Shown: piece by piece, positions 34,277 through 42,393 of the stretch
Layout: each line of letters starts with the position of its first letter
Numbering within the stretch: the stretch's first letter is position 1
Origin: Flavobacterium sp. N2038
Lineage (GTDB): Bacteria > Bacteroidota > Bacteroidia > Flavobacteriales > Flavobacteriaceae
DNA length: 64,000 nucleotides
Reading direction: 5' to 3'
NCBI RefSeq assembly: GCF_025947185.1
Contig: NZ_CP110001.1
Coordinates: 3,968,001 to 4,032,000, forward strand
The notes under the pieces: generated by a model
Seen by the model: the letters and a program-made list of their open reading frames with translations, nothing else
Database searches by the model: none
Told to the model about the DNA's origin: nothing
Made by a program: the position numbers and the translations under genes

Positions 34277-34454
34277 TAACGACATCTACACATCGGCACT
34301 TTTAGTAATTTTATTAATCGCAACCAATCTGAAACCTATTCTTATGTTTCATGAATGGCTAAATTTTAAAATAAACACAACGTACAAACAATATAGAAAC
34401 GAACTCAAAAACAAAGTTAAAAACAGATCACAAAATTCTTTTTTAAACAATTAA
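34266..34454 (+). CDS. Small single-span membrane protein, family 3 copy A
   Basis: A 62-aa protein with one hydrophobic helix (SALLVILLIATNLKPILM, residues ~9-26) and a basic C-terminal half. I use the ATG at 34266, which overlaps the DUF3164-like gene by 11 bp; an in-frame ATG at 34227 lies further inside that gene. A paralogue at 35746 keeps the pattern LL-x-A-TNLKPIL, then EW-[IL]-NFKIN-[ST]-T and QY-[KR]-NE. Function unknown; perhaps an antiholin-like or membrane-bound early protein. Confidence 0.65.
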   Translation: MQPSNDIYTSALLVILLIATNLKPILMFHEWLNFKINTTYKQYRNELKNKVKNRSQNSFLNN

Positions 34455-34516
34455 CTTCATCCAAATACCACAAATTACTACACTTCATTCTTTTCACCAT
34501 TTTAATCATTTTATCT

Positions 34517-34756
34517 ATGTCAATCTCAAGCCAAAGAAGTCTCGGAATTCAAAAAAACAAATTACTTAGATATAAACTTATAAAAGATTTATATCAAAAA
34601 CACAAAACGGAAGATATTCCAACTACGGTCGTTTGGCGTAAATATATCTATCCTGTTTATCCTATCTCAAGAACTACACTTTACGAAATCCTGTGTACTC
34701 CTATTACAATCGAATTGAAAAAAATCGAGGAATTGAGCCAAAAAATGGCTTCATAA
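34517..34756 (+). CDS. Small basic HTH-like protein, family 4 copy A
   Basis: A 79-aa basic protein: RSLGIQKNKLLRYKLIKDLY, then a segment TTVVWRKYIYPVYPISRTTL ending in YEIL that could be a helix-turn-helix. The copy at 36378 is about 85% identical, so selection has kept both. It may be a DNA-binding regulator of the phage-like genes. The HTH reading is a visual judgement, not a domain match. Confidence 0.65.
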   Translation: MSISSQRSLGIQKNKLLRYKLIKDLYQKHKTEDIPTTVVWRKYIYPVYPISRTTLYEILCTPITIELKKIEELSQKMAS

Positions 34757-35237
34757 TTGCATCCAATAAATTAGCTGAAATTGCTTTTCTGTACAAGTCT
34801 GTAAAAACTTCGAACATTGGTGTTCACACACCTTGCATTGACTTTTTTAAAGCAAATAAAGCCCACATCTTTGCTCTCTCAACTAGATTCATTTATAAAA
34901 AACTGAATCAAGAATCATCTAAATTGATTTAAAAATTATAGTATTAAAAATACGTTCTTTTGACATTTTAATCAAATAAAAAGCCTGTAACAATTTATTT
35001 TACAGGCTTTTTATTCTAAACAAAATTCGTTTTTTGATCTTAAAATATTTTTTAAACGTACTGCCTCTTTTTAGCTTTGTCTTTATAAAAGCTTCTCTTT
35101 AACATCTTTCAAAGTGAATCAAGAAAGTTTCATTTTTTCTGATTTCACGATTTGTAACAACTTCTCCATTTGTAAAAATTAATACAATCCATTTACAAAA
35201 AACAACATTCTAATTTCCTAAATCCATAAACTCATTT
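34757..35237 (+). other. Non-coding stretch between the two copies of the early-gene block
   Basis: No gene is supported here. It contains a GGTGT/ACACC hairpin (34819-34832) followed by CTTGCATTGACTTTTTT, a pattern that recurs behind the paralogue at 36749, and the terminator at 34978. An open frame at 34693-34932 overlaps the previous gene in another frame and has no support. Confidence 0.5.
34978..35012 (+). terminator. Strong terminator after the first early-gene block
   Basis: Stem AAAAAGCCTGTAA/TTACAGGCTTTTT with a short A/T loop and flanking T. Confidence 0.88.
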
Positions 35238-35279
35238 ATGGAAAAAAGTCTCTCCATCTTAAATCCTAAATTAAAATGA
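35238..35279 (+). CDS. Possible 13-aa leader peptide before the second block
   Basis: ATG at 35238, 13 codons (MEKSLSILNPKLK), with its TGA overlapping the next ATG as ATGA. It sits where the 27-codon frame lies in the first block. Very short; coupling is the only support. Confidence 0.25.
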   Translation: MEKSLSILNPKLK

Positions 35280-35416
35280 CTATTTCTCAAATCATTGAAA
35301 AAATACAGGAACTAGAATCCTGGCTGATTAAAAATCCTAACAGCGCTGAAAGAAGCCTAATTGAATATGATCTGAAAAAATTACGAACTATTCTACAACT
35401 GCGAAAACATGAATAA
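35276..35416 (+). CDS. Small early protein, 46 aa, family 1 copy B
   Basis: Paralogue of 33123 with the conserved pattern IQELESWLIKNPNSAERSLI and LKKLRT. The frame is intact over its full length, although the gene behind it is broken. Its end overlaps the start of the broken gene at 35409, as in the first block. Function unknown. Confidence 0.65.
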   Translation: MTISQIIEKIQELESWLIKNPNSAERSLIEYDLKKLRTILQLRKHE

Positions 35417-35709
35417 ACACTAAATTAAGAAACGTATTGTACAACTTTATGTTGCACTTCAGTTTTGCTCAGAAAAAATTAAAACGTTTACTGCCGGAGA
35501 ACGAATCTGCATTAATCAGGAACGCTTTTTTGGATAATCCAGAAGCTGAACTGCGCCCTGTTTCATTAGATCTTGAAAATAAAATAAAGCATGTCTCCCG
35601 ACTTGTAGTGAAATATCGTTTTACGCCCTATTATGAAGATCCTTTTATGGAAGAAAAATTGACTTCTGTTGCAAAAAGTGAATTACAATTAGATCAAAAG
35701 ACCAATTAA
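35409..35709 (+). pseudogene. Decayed copy B of the 92-aa early gene
   Basis: Read from the ATG at 35409, codon 5 is a stop (TAA). The frame then continues as QLYVALQFCSEKIKTFTAGE and ERICINQERFF, almost the same as the intact gene at 33253, until another stop. The remaining similarity (DNPEAELRPVSLDLENKIKH, then FTPYYEDPFMEEKL) is in a different frame. So the gene carries one nonsense codon and one frameshift. An open frame from 35437 exists, but its first third is the wrong frame compared with the paralogue. Confidence 0.8.
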
Positions 35710-35745
35710 AGCTTTTCAAAATAACCCAAAAAACACTATAAATCA

Positions 35746-35913
35746 ATGTTACCAAACCATGACCTTTACGCTTCTCTCCTTTTAGGGGCCCTTTTAATTG
35801 CAACAAACTTAAAACCGATATTGGATTTTCGCGAATGGATCAATTTCAAAATAAATTCGACTTTTAGGCAATACAAAAATGAGCGTAAAAAAAAGAACGA
35901 TCAAAGATTGTAA
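35746..35913 (+). CDS. Small single-span membrane protein, family 3 copy B
   Basis: A 55-aa paralogue of 34266: one hydrophobic helix (LYASLLLGALLIATNLKPIL) and a basic tail with WINFKINSTFRQYKNER. The ATG is preceded by a short spacer after the pseudogene. It is intact, so this copy may still be made. It is closed by the terminator at 35943. Confidence 0.6.
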   Translation: MLPNHDLYASLLLGALLIATNLKPILDFREWINFKINSTFRQYKNERKKKNDQRL

Positions 35914-35942
35914 ATTGAATTTCACATAACTATTACTCATTG

Positions 35943-35980
35943 AAATTCATATCAAACAAAAAATAGTTTGATATGAATTT
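35943..35980 (+). terminator. Terminator with a 15-bp perfect stem
   Basis: AAATTCATATCAAAC and GTTTGATATGAATTT with an 8-base loop, followed by TTTT. Confidence 0.9.
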
Positions 35981-36028
35981 TTTCCCACTCAGAACCCGAC
36001 AGTTTTTAAAACTGTAGCAAATAAAAAA

Positions 36029-36377
36029 GGTCCCTGTTTTCTTAACTTATTTTAAGAAAATCAGGAACCGAAAAGCGGGCGCTTTCTGCCCTAATCAAAT
36101 AACTCAAAACCATTCTTTTTCCCAGGATGTTCCAAGTTTATAACTCAGGAACAAAATTGTCGTGCGGACTCTGCTGACTTAAATTATTAAGTTCTTATGC
36201 AAGAATGACTTCAGGACGAAGCTCCAGACGATTTTCGGCATTAGGAGAGTGGCCATTGATATATTAGGATCAAATGGTTTTGGTTATCTGTAATGCATTT
36301 AAAATTATTCTTAAGCCTCAAATGGCTGTACTTCTTTAATCTAAAAACAATTCTTTCAATCATTTTACTCTTTCATT
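36029..36377 (+). other. Structured, GC-richer non-coding region; possible small RNA
   Basis: Begins with a long hairpin (36029-36069; GGTCCCTGTTTTCTTAA pairs with TTAAGAAAATCAGGAACC except for a couple of bases), followed by a GCGGGC...GCCC stem. The section to about 36260 is richer in G and C than its surroundings and has stops in all frames. It has no counterpart in the first block. Either an RNA gene or the remains of a replaced segment. Confidence 0.35.
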
Positions 36378-36623
36378 ATGGCAATATCTAATAACAGAAG
36401 TCTCGGAATTCAAAAAAATAAACTTTTACGCTATAAGCTTATCAAAGAATTGTATCAAAAACACAAAACCGAAGATATTCCTACTACTGTAGTTTGGCGT
36501 AAATATATCTGTCCAGTCTACCCTATTTCTCGTACCACTTTGTACGAGATTCTTTGTACTCCGATAACTTCTGAACTCAAAAAAATAGAAGAACTGATTT
36601 CGAATCAAACTAAGACTTTATAG
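36378..36623 (+). CDS. Small basic HTH-like protein, family 4 copy B
   Basis: An 81-aa near twin of 34517; differences are at the N-terminus (AISNN for SISSQ), at a Tyr-to-Cys change in WRKYICPVYP and at the C-terminus. Such high conservation between copies, while family 2 has decayed, suggests the protein is used. It is the last gene before the lysis cassette, so a role as late-gene regulator is conceivable. Inference only. Confidence 0.65.
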   Translation: MAISNNRSLGIQKNKLLRYKLIKELYQKHKTEDIPTTVVWRKYICPVYPISRTTLYEILCTPITSELKKIEELISNQTKTL

Positions 36624-36932
36624 AACAGTAAAATCATATTGTCTACTGCTATTTTATCTGAATCGCTTTGCAAAGATGTGTCTTTTTTTGCTGTAAAAAA
36701 GGCCCTTGTTCGTTGACTGAACAACTCTGTAAAGTACCAGAATACAAGTGTTTAAACACCTTTCATTCGTTTTTTTTACCGCTTTTTTAGACCAATCTTT
36801 GTACCCACTAAAGGAAACAACTACAGCGATTACAACAGAAAGTTCAGGCCACATTTCTTCAAAAACACACTCTCCAAAAGCTGTTTCTCCCAAAAACAAA
36901 ATTCAATCCTAACACCAATTTTATAACATTAA
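36624..36932 (+). other. Non-coding spacer before the lysis cassette
   Basis: Contains the palindrome GTGTTTAAACAC (36749-36760) followed by CTTTCATTCGTTTTTTTT, like the element at 34819. A leftward open frame over 36654-36899 has no recognisable product and no counterpart, so I do not annotate it. No clear TAnnTTTG box is seen. Confidence 0.45.
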
Positions 36933-37220
36933 ATGGAACAGTTTCTATACCCCACTCTTACCGCATTTTTTGCCGCATTTATTACCTGGTTCTTCTCTAT
37001 GAGAAAATCATTGGCTCAGGACAGAGCCGCCGAACTTGACAACGCCGTGAGCGCCGTAAAATATTACCGTGACTTACTCGATGACCTTACCGCCCGACTA
37101 ACCACTGCAACTGACACCATTAAAAAAATGGAAATACAACATAGAGAGCTCATGCTCATAAACCAACAATTAGTAGATGAACTACAAAAATTTAAACAAC
37201 TAAACGGAAAACAACAATGA
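36933..37220 (+). CDS. Holin-like small membrane protein
   Basis: A 95-aa protein with one N-terminal hydrophobic helix (FLYPTLTAFFAAFITWFF, residues ~4-21) and a long charged coiled coil (~25-95). It overlaps the endolysin gene by 4 bp (ATGA), the usual arrangement in lysis cassettes, and is followed by an endolysin and a spanin-like gene. Holins or pinholins open the inner membrane at lysis time. The sequence does not belong to a holin family I know, so the call depends mostly on position and topology; an antiholin or tail-assembly role is possible. Confidence 0.6.
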   Translation: MEQFLYPTLTAFFAAFITWFFSMRKSLAQDRAAELDNAVSAVKYYRDLLDDLTARLTTATDTIKKMEIQHRELMLINQQLVDELQKFKQLNGKQQ

Positions 37221-37669
37221 CATTATCCCAGAAAACCTTAGAAACTGCAATTGCTCAGGTTGGCGTTGAAGAAATGCCACGAAACAGCAATGCCGGTCCT
37301 GAAGTCGAGATTTATTTAAGAAGTGTCGGACTCGCAAAAGGATATCCATGGTGCATGGCTTTTGTTTACTGGTGTACTCAAAAAGCGGCATTACAATTAG
37401 GAGTCAAAAATCCTTTAAAGAAAACAGGCGGCGTATTAGACCAATACAACTCAAGTAAAACCTTAATAAAAAAAGAACCTCAGCCTGGCGATGTCTTTAT
37501 TCTAGATTTTAAAAACGGAACTGGCCATGCCGGAATTGTCGATAAAGTTGCAGGAAGTCTTATCTACACCATTGAAGGCAATACAAACGACATGGGAGGT
37601 CGCGAAGGCTATAAAGTAGCCAGAAGAAAAAGAGAAATTAAAAGCATTAAAGGCTTTTTAAGACTCTAA
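37217..37669 (+). CDS. CHAP-domain endolysin (TIGR02594-type)
   Basis: A 150-aa single-domain peptidoglycan hydrolase of the NlpC/P60-CHAP fold. The catalytic cysteine is probably Cys46 in GYPWCMAFVYWC, the histidine is His104 in GTGHAGIV, and EGNTND follows as in this family. It should cut peptide bonds or the MurNAc-L-Ala amide. There is no signal peptide, so it needs the holin to reach the wall, which fits its place between holin-like and spanin-like genes. The small size and lack of a binding domain are typical for phage lysins of Gram-negative hosts. Confidence 0.87.
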   Translation: MTLSQKTLETAIAQVGVEEMPRNSNAGPEVEIYLRSVGLAKGYPWCMAFVYWCTQKAALQLGVKNPLKKTGGVLDQYNSSKTLIKKEPQPGDVFILDFKNGTGHAGIVDKVAGSLIYTIEGNTNDMGGREGYKVARRKREIKSIKGFLRL

Positions 37670-37700
37670 AATATACTTAATAAACAAATTGCAATTTATC

Positions 37701-38189
37701 ATGAATAATTTAAAACGTCTTGTTTTTTTGTTTTTTTCAGCCTTAGTTCTGGTTTCGTGCAAAAGCCCGAAGCCGGTTCTAAGCGAAGAAAAAAACAAAA
37801 CTATTACTATCAAAGAAACGGTACACGATACTGTTTTTAAAATTCAGAAAGACAGCAGTTCTTTCAAAGCATTACTCGAATGTCAAAACGGAAAAGTAGT
37901 TGTTAAGAATGTTACTCAAGCCGAACCAGGGCGTACATTAAAAAGCCCAAAGGTTCGTCTTGACAACAACAAACTTAACGTAGACTGCGAACTCAAAGAA
38001 CAGGAACTCTACGCCCGCTGGAAATCGCAACAGGTAAAAGAAACGGAAGTAAAAACCATCAACACCACAAAATTTGAAAACTATTTGACTTTTTGGCAAA
38101 AGGTACAGATTTGGTTGGGGAGAATTTTTCTTTTGGTGTTGGTTTACTATGTCTTAAGATTTATCAGGAGATTTTATCATTTATTTTAA
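37701..38189 (+). CDS. Unimolecular-spanin-like lipoprotein
   Basis: A 162-aa protein with a lipoprotein leader (lipobox LVSC, Cys20) and a single hydrophobic helix at the very C-terminus (IWLGRIFLLVLVYYVL, residues ~138-153) followed by basic residues. An acylated N-terminus for the outer membrane and a C-terminal inner-membrane anchor is exactly the topology of u-spanins such as phage T1 gp11, which fuse the two membranes at the last step of lysis. The middle is beta/coil-rich and charged. The start is the ATG at 37701; one four codons earlier is also open. The order holin-endolysin-spanin supports the call. Confidence 0.75.
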   Translation: MNNLKRLVFLFFSALVLVSCKSPKPVLSEEKNKTITIKETVHDTVFKIQKDSSSFKALLECQNGKVVVKNVTQAEPGRTLKSPKVRLDNNKLNVDCELKEQELYARWKSQQVKETEVKTINTTKFENYLTFWQKVQIWLGRIFLLVLVYYVLRFIRRFYHLF

Positions 38190-38322
38190 CAAGTGTATCT
38201 CTATATAAATTGGTCGGATTTTTGATTATTGTTTTTAAATTAGCTTTCATTAGCTTTTGTAATTAATTACAGCGTTTAGTAACCCAAATCATCCAGTCCA
38301 ACTTAATAATACCACACTTATC

Positions 38323-39468
38323 ATGAAAAATCTATGCTGTCTTTTCTTTTCACTATTCTCTTTATGCATCTCTGCTCAACAAAAAAATAATCAAGAGATA
38401 AAAATTTTTCTTGAAGATGCAGAAACAGGAAAAAATATTGATGACGCAAAAGTAACTCTTGAAGGTTTTGAAATTCCTCCAATCATTGGTCTGTATGACA
38501 AGAAAGATAAGTTTTATTATTTTGATAAAATACCTGCTGGGTATAATACAATCATGTCTTATCACAAAAAATATAATGAGAAGGGGTATCAAAACTTAGA
38601 GGGATTGCCGGGAGAGTTGAAGTTGAGGCTTTATGATCCTTTGAATGTTTCTTATAGCTTCGAGTCATATATCTACAAAAACAATTATGTAGAAGATCCT
38701 TATAAGATTAGCATATTGAAAGAAGATTTGTTAGAATATAATACTCAAAAAGATTTTATAAATCAAACGATCAAAGATTTACAACTAGCTGTAGAATTAG
38801 TAAATCCTTATTGGGAAATGAACAAAATTGAAAATAATTCATATGGCATTTCTCAAAAAGAAGGATATCCAGCATTAAATCTTAAAGAAAATCAAAAAGT
38901 AGAAGGAGATTATTTATTTCCATTAGCGGGAGGAGTAAGTTCTTTTTTTCCTGATAGATCTTATTCAAATACATCCAGAGATATATGTTTCATTTTAAGA
39001 AAAACAGATGGCTCAAAATTTAAAAGATATAACGATCCGATAATAAAAATACTAAAGCAATACAAATTTGAAGTCTATTCCATAGTATTAAACAAGAAAA
39101 ATAGAACAGAATTAAATACCAAATTTAAAATCAGAGATCGTGAGAATAAAAAATTCAATCTAAAAAATAAAATAGATTCATCTAAAGTATTCTTTTATGA
39201 TAATAATTTTCGAAACGAAAAAAAATCATTTGCACTGTTTAATTTTTTCAAAAAACAGTATTACTTACCATTTGATGAGCCAAATAAATCCACACAATTA
39301 CCATCTTTCATTTTAATATCAAATAAAAAAAATGAAACCTATAATCTTTTCCCTGAGATAGGAAAAGAAAACCCAATCACACATAAAATACCTTTCCCTG
39401 ATGAAGCTCTTGGACTCGGTATATTAGACATATATGAATATTACTCAAAAGTACATTTAAAAACATGA
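38323..39468 (+). CDS. Secreted protein with a transthyretin-like N-terminal domain, function unknown
   Basis: A 381-aa protein with a signal peptide (ends near CISAQ). Residues ~25-110 look like a prealbumin/carboxypeptidase-regulatory Ig-like domain: KIFLEDAETGKNIDDAKVTL, FYYFDKIPAGYNTIM and GELKLRLYDPLN. The rest is lysine/asparagine-rich with no recognised domain. It overlaps the start of the S8-protease gene by 4 bp, so both are made together. It is the only protein of this stretch, apart from lipoproteins, with a Sec signal. A partner, inhibitor or immunity factor for the protease is possible but unproven. Confidence 0.65.
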   Translation: MKNLCCLFFSLFSLCISAQQKNNQEIKIFLEDAETGKNIDDAKVTLEGFEIPPIIGLYDKKDKFYYFDKIPAGYNTIMSYHKKYNEKGYQNLEGLPGELKLRLYDPLNVSYSFESYIYKNNYVEDPYKISILKEDLLEYNTQKDFINQTIKDLQLAVELVNPYWEMNKIENNSYGISQKEGYPALNLKENQKVEGDYLFPLAGGVSSFFPDRSYSNTSRDICFILRKTDGSKFKRYNDPIIKILKQYKFEVYSIVLNKKNRTELNTKFKIRDRENKKFNLKNKIDSSKVFFYDNNFRNEKKSFALFNFFKKQYYLPFDEPNKSTQLPSFILISNKKNETYNLFPEIGKENPITHKIPFPDEALGLGILDIYEYYSKVHLKT

Positions 39469-42389
39469 GAAATTGGCATCACAAAATAATAAAATTAGAT
39501 CAGGCAAGGCAATTATTATCCAATAGTAATAGATTAGGCTCTTCTGATCTTTATATAGGGGTTATCGAAGGACAAATTGAATTTCGTCCTGTAAATAATC
39601 CTTCTCCGTTAACCATTAACTATAAACCAGCACACCCTAGTTTTTCAGACATTTCTAATAGCAGAAAAGTTTTTTTTAGAGATAAAGAAGGTAATCAGTT
39701 TACCCAAAATATTAGTTCTTTTTCTCCAAGTATGCACACTAATTGTGTTACAGGAATAATTTCAGGAAATGAAGATGTCAACAATCTCATTGATGGTATT
39801 TCTCCTAACATTCGAGTTATCAATTCTAATAATTTTGAAAATGGTTTATTCTTAGCATTAATAAATCCATTTTCTAATGGTAATATTAAATCTGCTTTTT
39901 TTCAATCTGCTTTTGACAACAGTTTTCTAAATAATGGAGCCTCTGATGTTAACAATTTATATTCAAGTCAAAGCGCCAGTATTATCAATTGTAGTTTTAA
40001 TATACAATTAACATCATCTAAAGTTGATTTTATACTTAAAGAATTATTTGCTTATGGCAGAGACGGAAGAGGTACCTTGGTTGTGGTATCTGCTGGCAAT
40101 GGAGATTCTTCAACCGGTTCTGGTCTTGAGATTAATGATACTGCAGGTTCTTCAGGGTTTAGAACGACTGTTTATAGTAATAAATCATTAATAGTTGCCG
40201 CATCAAAAGTACTATTAGATAGCTATCCATTATCTTCATATACAGGAACAAAACCTGTTTTTGATGAAAGAAAAGCGAACTATTCTAATTATGGAAAAAG
40301 AATTGATCTTTGTGCCCCAAGCGGTCCTGATAGTACTCCATCAAAAGACGATATAAATATTTACAGCACTACAATGCTAAATTGTGGAAATGTTGGAACC
40401 GATGATCAATTATTTTTTCCAAGAATAAATGCCGTAAGCAGTAGTACTAAACTAATTCTTGAAAACGTAAGAGGAATTTTTAAAGGCCAATCAATTGAAT
40501 TAGGTACACGAAACAGCTATTTTCATGAATTGAGATATATTGCAAGAGTAGACAAAATTTCTGGTACAAATAATATCGAAGTTACTCTTGATGCTGCAAT
40601 TAAATTTACCAAAGATTTTAACAAGGACGGTGTACAATTTACTTTAGTTGGCACTACGGCTAGAATAGTAGCTCTTAAAAAAGTCGCAACAAAACATATT
40701 GAATCGAACGGACAACCTTCTAATTATCAATTAAATCTAAAAAACCTAAACGGAATTAATCTTAAAGCAGGGGCTCCTCAAAAAGTTTATATTTATCCGG
40801 AAAATTCTGAACTATCCGGAATTGAAACAGAGATAATTTCAATTGCCAATCCTGATAATAATCGCATTGAGGTTAGAAATAACTTGAGTACACTACCCAA
40901 CGATCCAAACATTCCACTAATTTTAGTTCCTGATCAAATTAAAGCTTCATTAACATGCATTAAAGCTGGAGCTCCTAGTAGTCAACCAGATCAGTCTCCT
41001 TATTATTTAGCACCTACAGTAAATGACTTAACAGGTTTCTTCGTTGGTCAAGAGGTTTTACTTTCCGGAGGAGGAAAAGAGCGAATTGCCTTTATTTCAC
41101 AAATTACAGGAAGAGGAATAGAAATGTCCCATTCTCCAAGTATTATCGGCGATACTTTTACTATGACTTCATTAGCATATGGAGACTTTACTTCCAGATT
41201 CACAGGAACGTCTGCTGCTACTCCAATTGTTTCCGGTCTAGCAGGACTTGTTCTTTCTGCTAATAATGATTTAAACGCTGCTGAAATAAAACATATATTA
41301 AAAGAAACTACCGATAAAATTACAGGAGTATCTCATTACAGCATGGTTAATAATGACACAAAATACAACTATGGTTATACTACAAATGATGATTATGGTA
41401 CTGGCAGAGTAAATGCTGAAGCTGCTATTCAATTGGCAATAGACTGGCATACTAGCACAACTATTCAGAAACCTAAAATGGAAATAGCTGATCGATTAAA
41501 TGGCCTTGTTTTAGAAAGTGTTTTAGAAACTGAGCCAGTAGATAGTCCCGATATATGGATAAAATCATTAGCAGACAATACCCTTCAAGAACCTTCACCA
41601 ACACAACTTTTCAACAACCCTAACACTTCTGTGGATCAAAAGATTTACATAAAAGTACGTAATAGTGGCAACAGAGCTAGTTTTAAGGAATGTGATTTAA
41701 GAGTTTATATTGCATTTACTGATGATGAAAATCCTGCTTTCCCATTTCCTTCTAAATGGTATGATCAAGCAGATGTAAAGTTATTAGCCGTAAAAGAAAT
41801 ACCAATTATTCAAGGTGGAAGTTCTACAATTGTAGGGATTGAATGGAAAGATATAGCGTCAAAATGGAATACGTGGAATAATTTGGATATAGCTACCACT
41901 AAAAGAAAAAATGCATATCTACTAGCACATATTGCTCCTTTTGATGGTAATTCTAATGAAGTACGAAATACTAATATTCGATTCAATAAACAACTCAGTT
42001 GCAGGCCAATCATAGTCAGTCATAATAGTATAACTGATGGATCTGCATTTCTACCTGGAAAAAAACTAGATCTTACAGTAGGCACGCAAACAATTCAAAG
42101 AGATTTCTATTTATTAATGGAAAATGTACTAACTACCAATTTAAGTAATTTTAGAATAAGAGCTCGTACAACAAGAAACAATAGTAATAAAACTGTTGAA
42201 GAAGTCTTTTTTGAACGAACAGGAAACACATGGGCCTTAGCTCCTTTGGCTACTAACAACTGGATTACTTTTGCTCAACCAATTGAAACTCCAGGAAATC
42301 ATCCCGAATATACAAATATCAAATTCCCACATACCATTAATGTGGACAATACAACATTAGAAGTCAAATTAGAAATCGTAAATATTTAA
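39465..42389 (+). CDS. Leaderless S8 (subtilisin)-type protease with inserted repeats and a C-terminal CARDB-like region
   Basis: A 974-aa protein without signal peptide. Subtilisin landmarks: His91 in MHTNCVTGII, the oxyanion Asn212 in VVVSAGNGDSS and the nucleophile Ser583 in FTGTSAATPIVSGLAGLV. Where the catalytic Asp is expected (VIDTG in the family) the sequence reads IGVIEGQIE with Glu35, so the triad is altered. Between Asn212 and Ser583 lies an insert (~300-575) of about three beta-rich repeats, each with a G-[IF]-F-x-G-Q or similar turn. Residues ~690-860 resemble CARDB (adhesion-type) domains. Its place behind the lysis cassette, the lack of a leader and the 4-bp overlap with the previous gene suggest cargo of a lysis-released particle. 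Activity is uncertain. Confidence 0.8.
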   Translation: MRNWHHKIIKLDQARQLLSNSNRLGSSDLYIGVIEGQIEFRPVNNPSPLTINYKPAHPSFSDISNSRKVFFRDKEGNQFTQNISSFSPSMHTNCVTGIISGNEDVNNLIDGISPNIRVINSNNFENGLFLALINPFSNGNIKSAFFQSAFDNSFLNNGASDVNNLYSSQSASIINCSFNIQLTSSKVDFILKELFAYGRDGRGTLVVVSAGNGDSSTGSGLEINDTAGSSGFRTTVYSNKSLIVAASKVLLDSYPLSSYTGTKPVFDERKANYSNYGKRIDLCAPSGPDSTPSKDDINIYSTTMLNCGNVGTDDQLFFPRINAVSSSTKLILENVRGIFKGQSIELGTRNSYFHELRYIARVDKISGTNNIEVTLDAAIKFTKDFNKDGVQFTLVGTTARIVALKKVATKHIESNGQPSNYQLNLKNLNGINLKAGAPQKVYIYPENSELSGIETEIISIANPDNNRIEVRNNLSTLPNDPNIPLILVPDQIKASLTCIKAGAPSSQPDQSPYYLAPTVNDLTGFFVGQEVLLSGGGKERIAFISQITGRGIEMSHSPSIIGDTFTMTSLAYGDFTSRFTGTSAATPIVSGLAGLVLSANNDLNAAEIKHILKETTDKITGVSHYSMVNNDTKYNYGYTTNDDYGTGRVNAEAAIQLAIDWHTSTTIQKPKMEIADRLNGLVLESVLETEPVDSPDIWIKSLADNTLQEPSPTQLFNNPNTSVDQKIYIKVRNSGNRASFKECDLRVYIAFTDDENPAFPFPSKWYDQADVKLLAVKEIPIIQGGSSTIVGIEWKDIASKWNTWNNLDIATTKRKNAYLLAHIAPFDGNSNEVRNTNIRFNKQLSCRPIIVSHNSITDGSAFLPGKKLDLTVGTQTIQRDFYLLMENVLTTNLSNFRIRARTTRNNSNKTVEEVFFERTGNTWALAPLATNNWITFAQPIETPGNHPEYTNIKFPHTINVDNTTLEVKLEIVNI

Positions 42390-42393
42390 TACC

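Noticed and set aside
34693..34932. Open frame of 79 codons after the first HTH-like gene
   Set aside because: It overlaps the 3' end of that gene in another frame and no similar frame exists behind the paralogue.
35437..35709. 90-codon frame as an intact gene
   Set aside because: Comparison with the intact gene at 33253 shows that its first third is out of frame; the locus is a decayed copy with a stop and a frameshift.
36654..36899. Leftward open frame of 81 codons before the holin-like gene
   Set aside because: No recognisable motif, it crosses the conserved hairpin element, it has no counterpart in the first block, and it opposes the direction of all neighbours.
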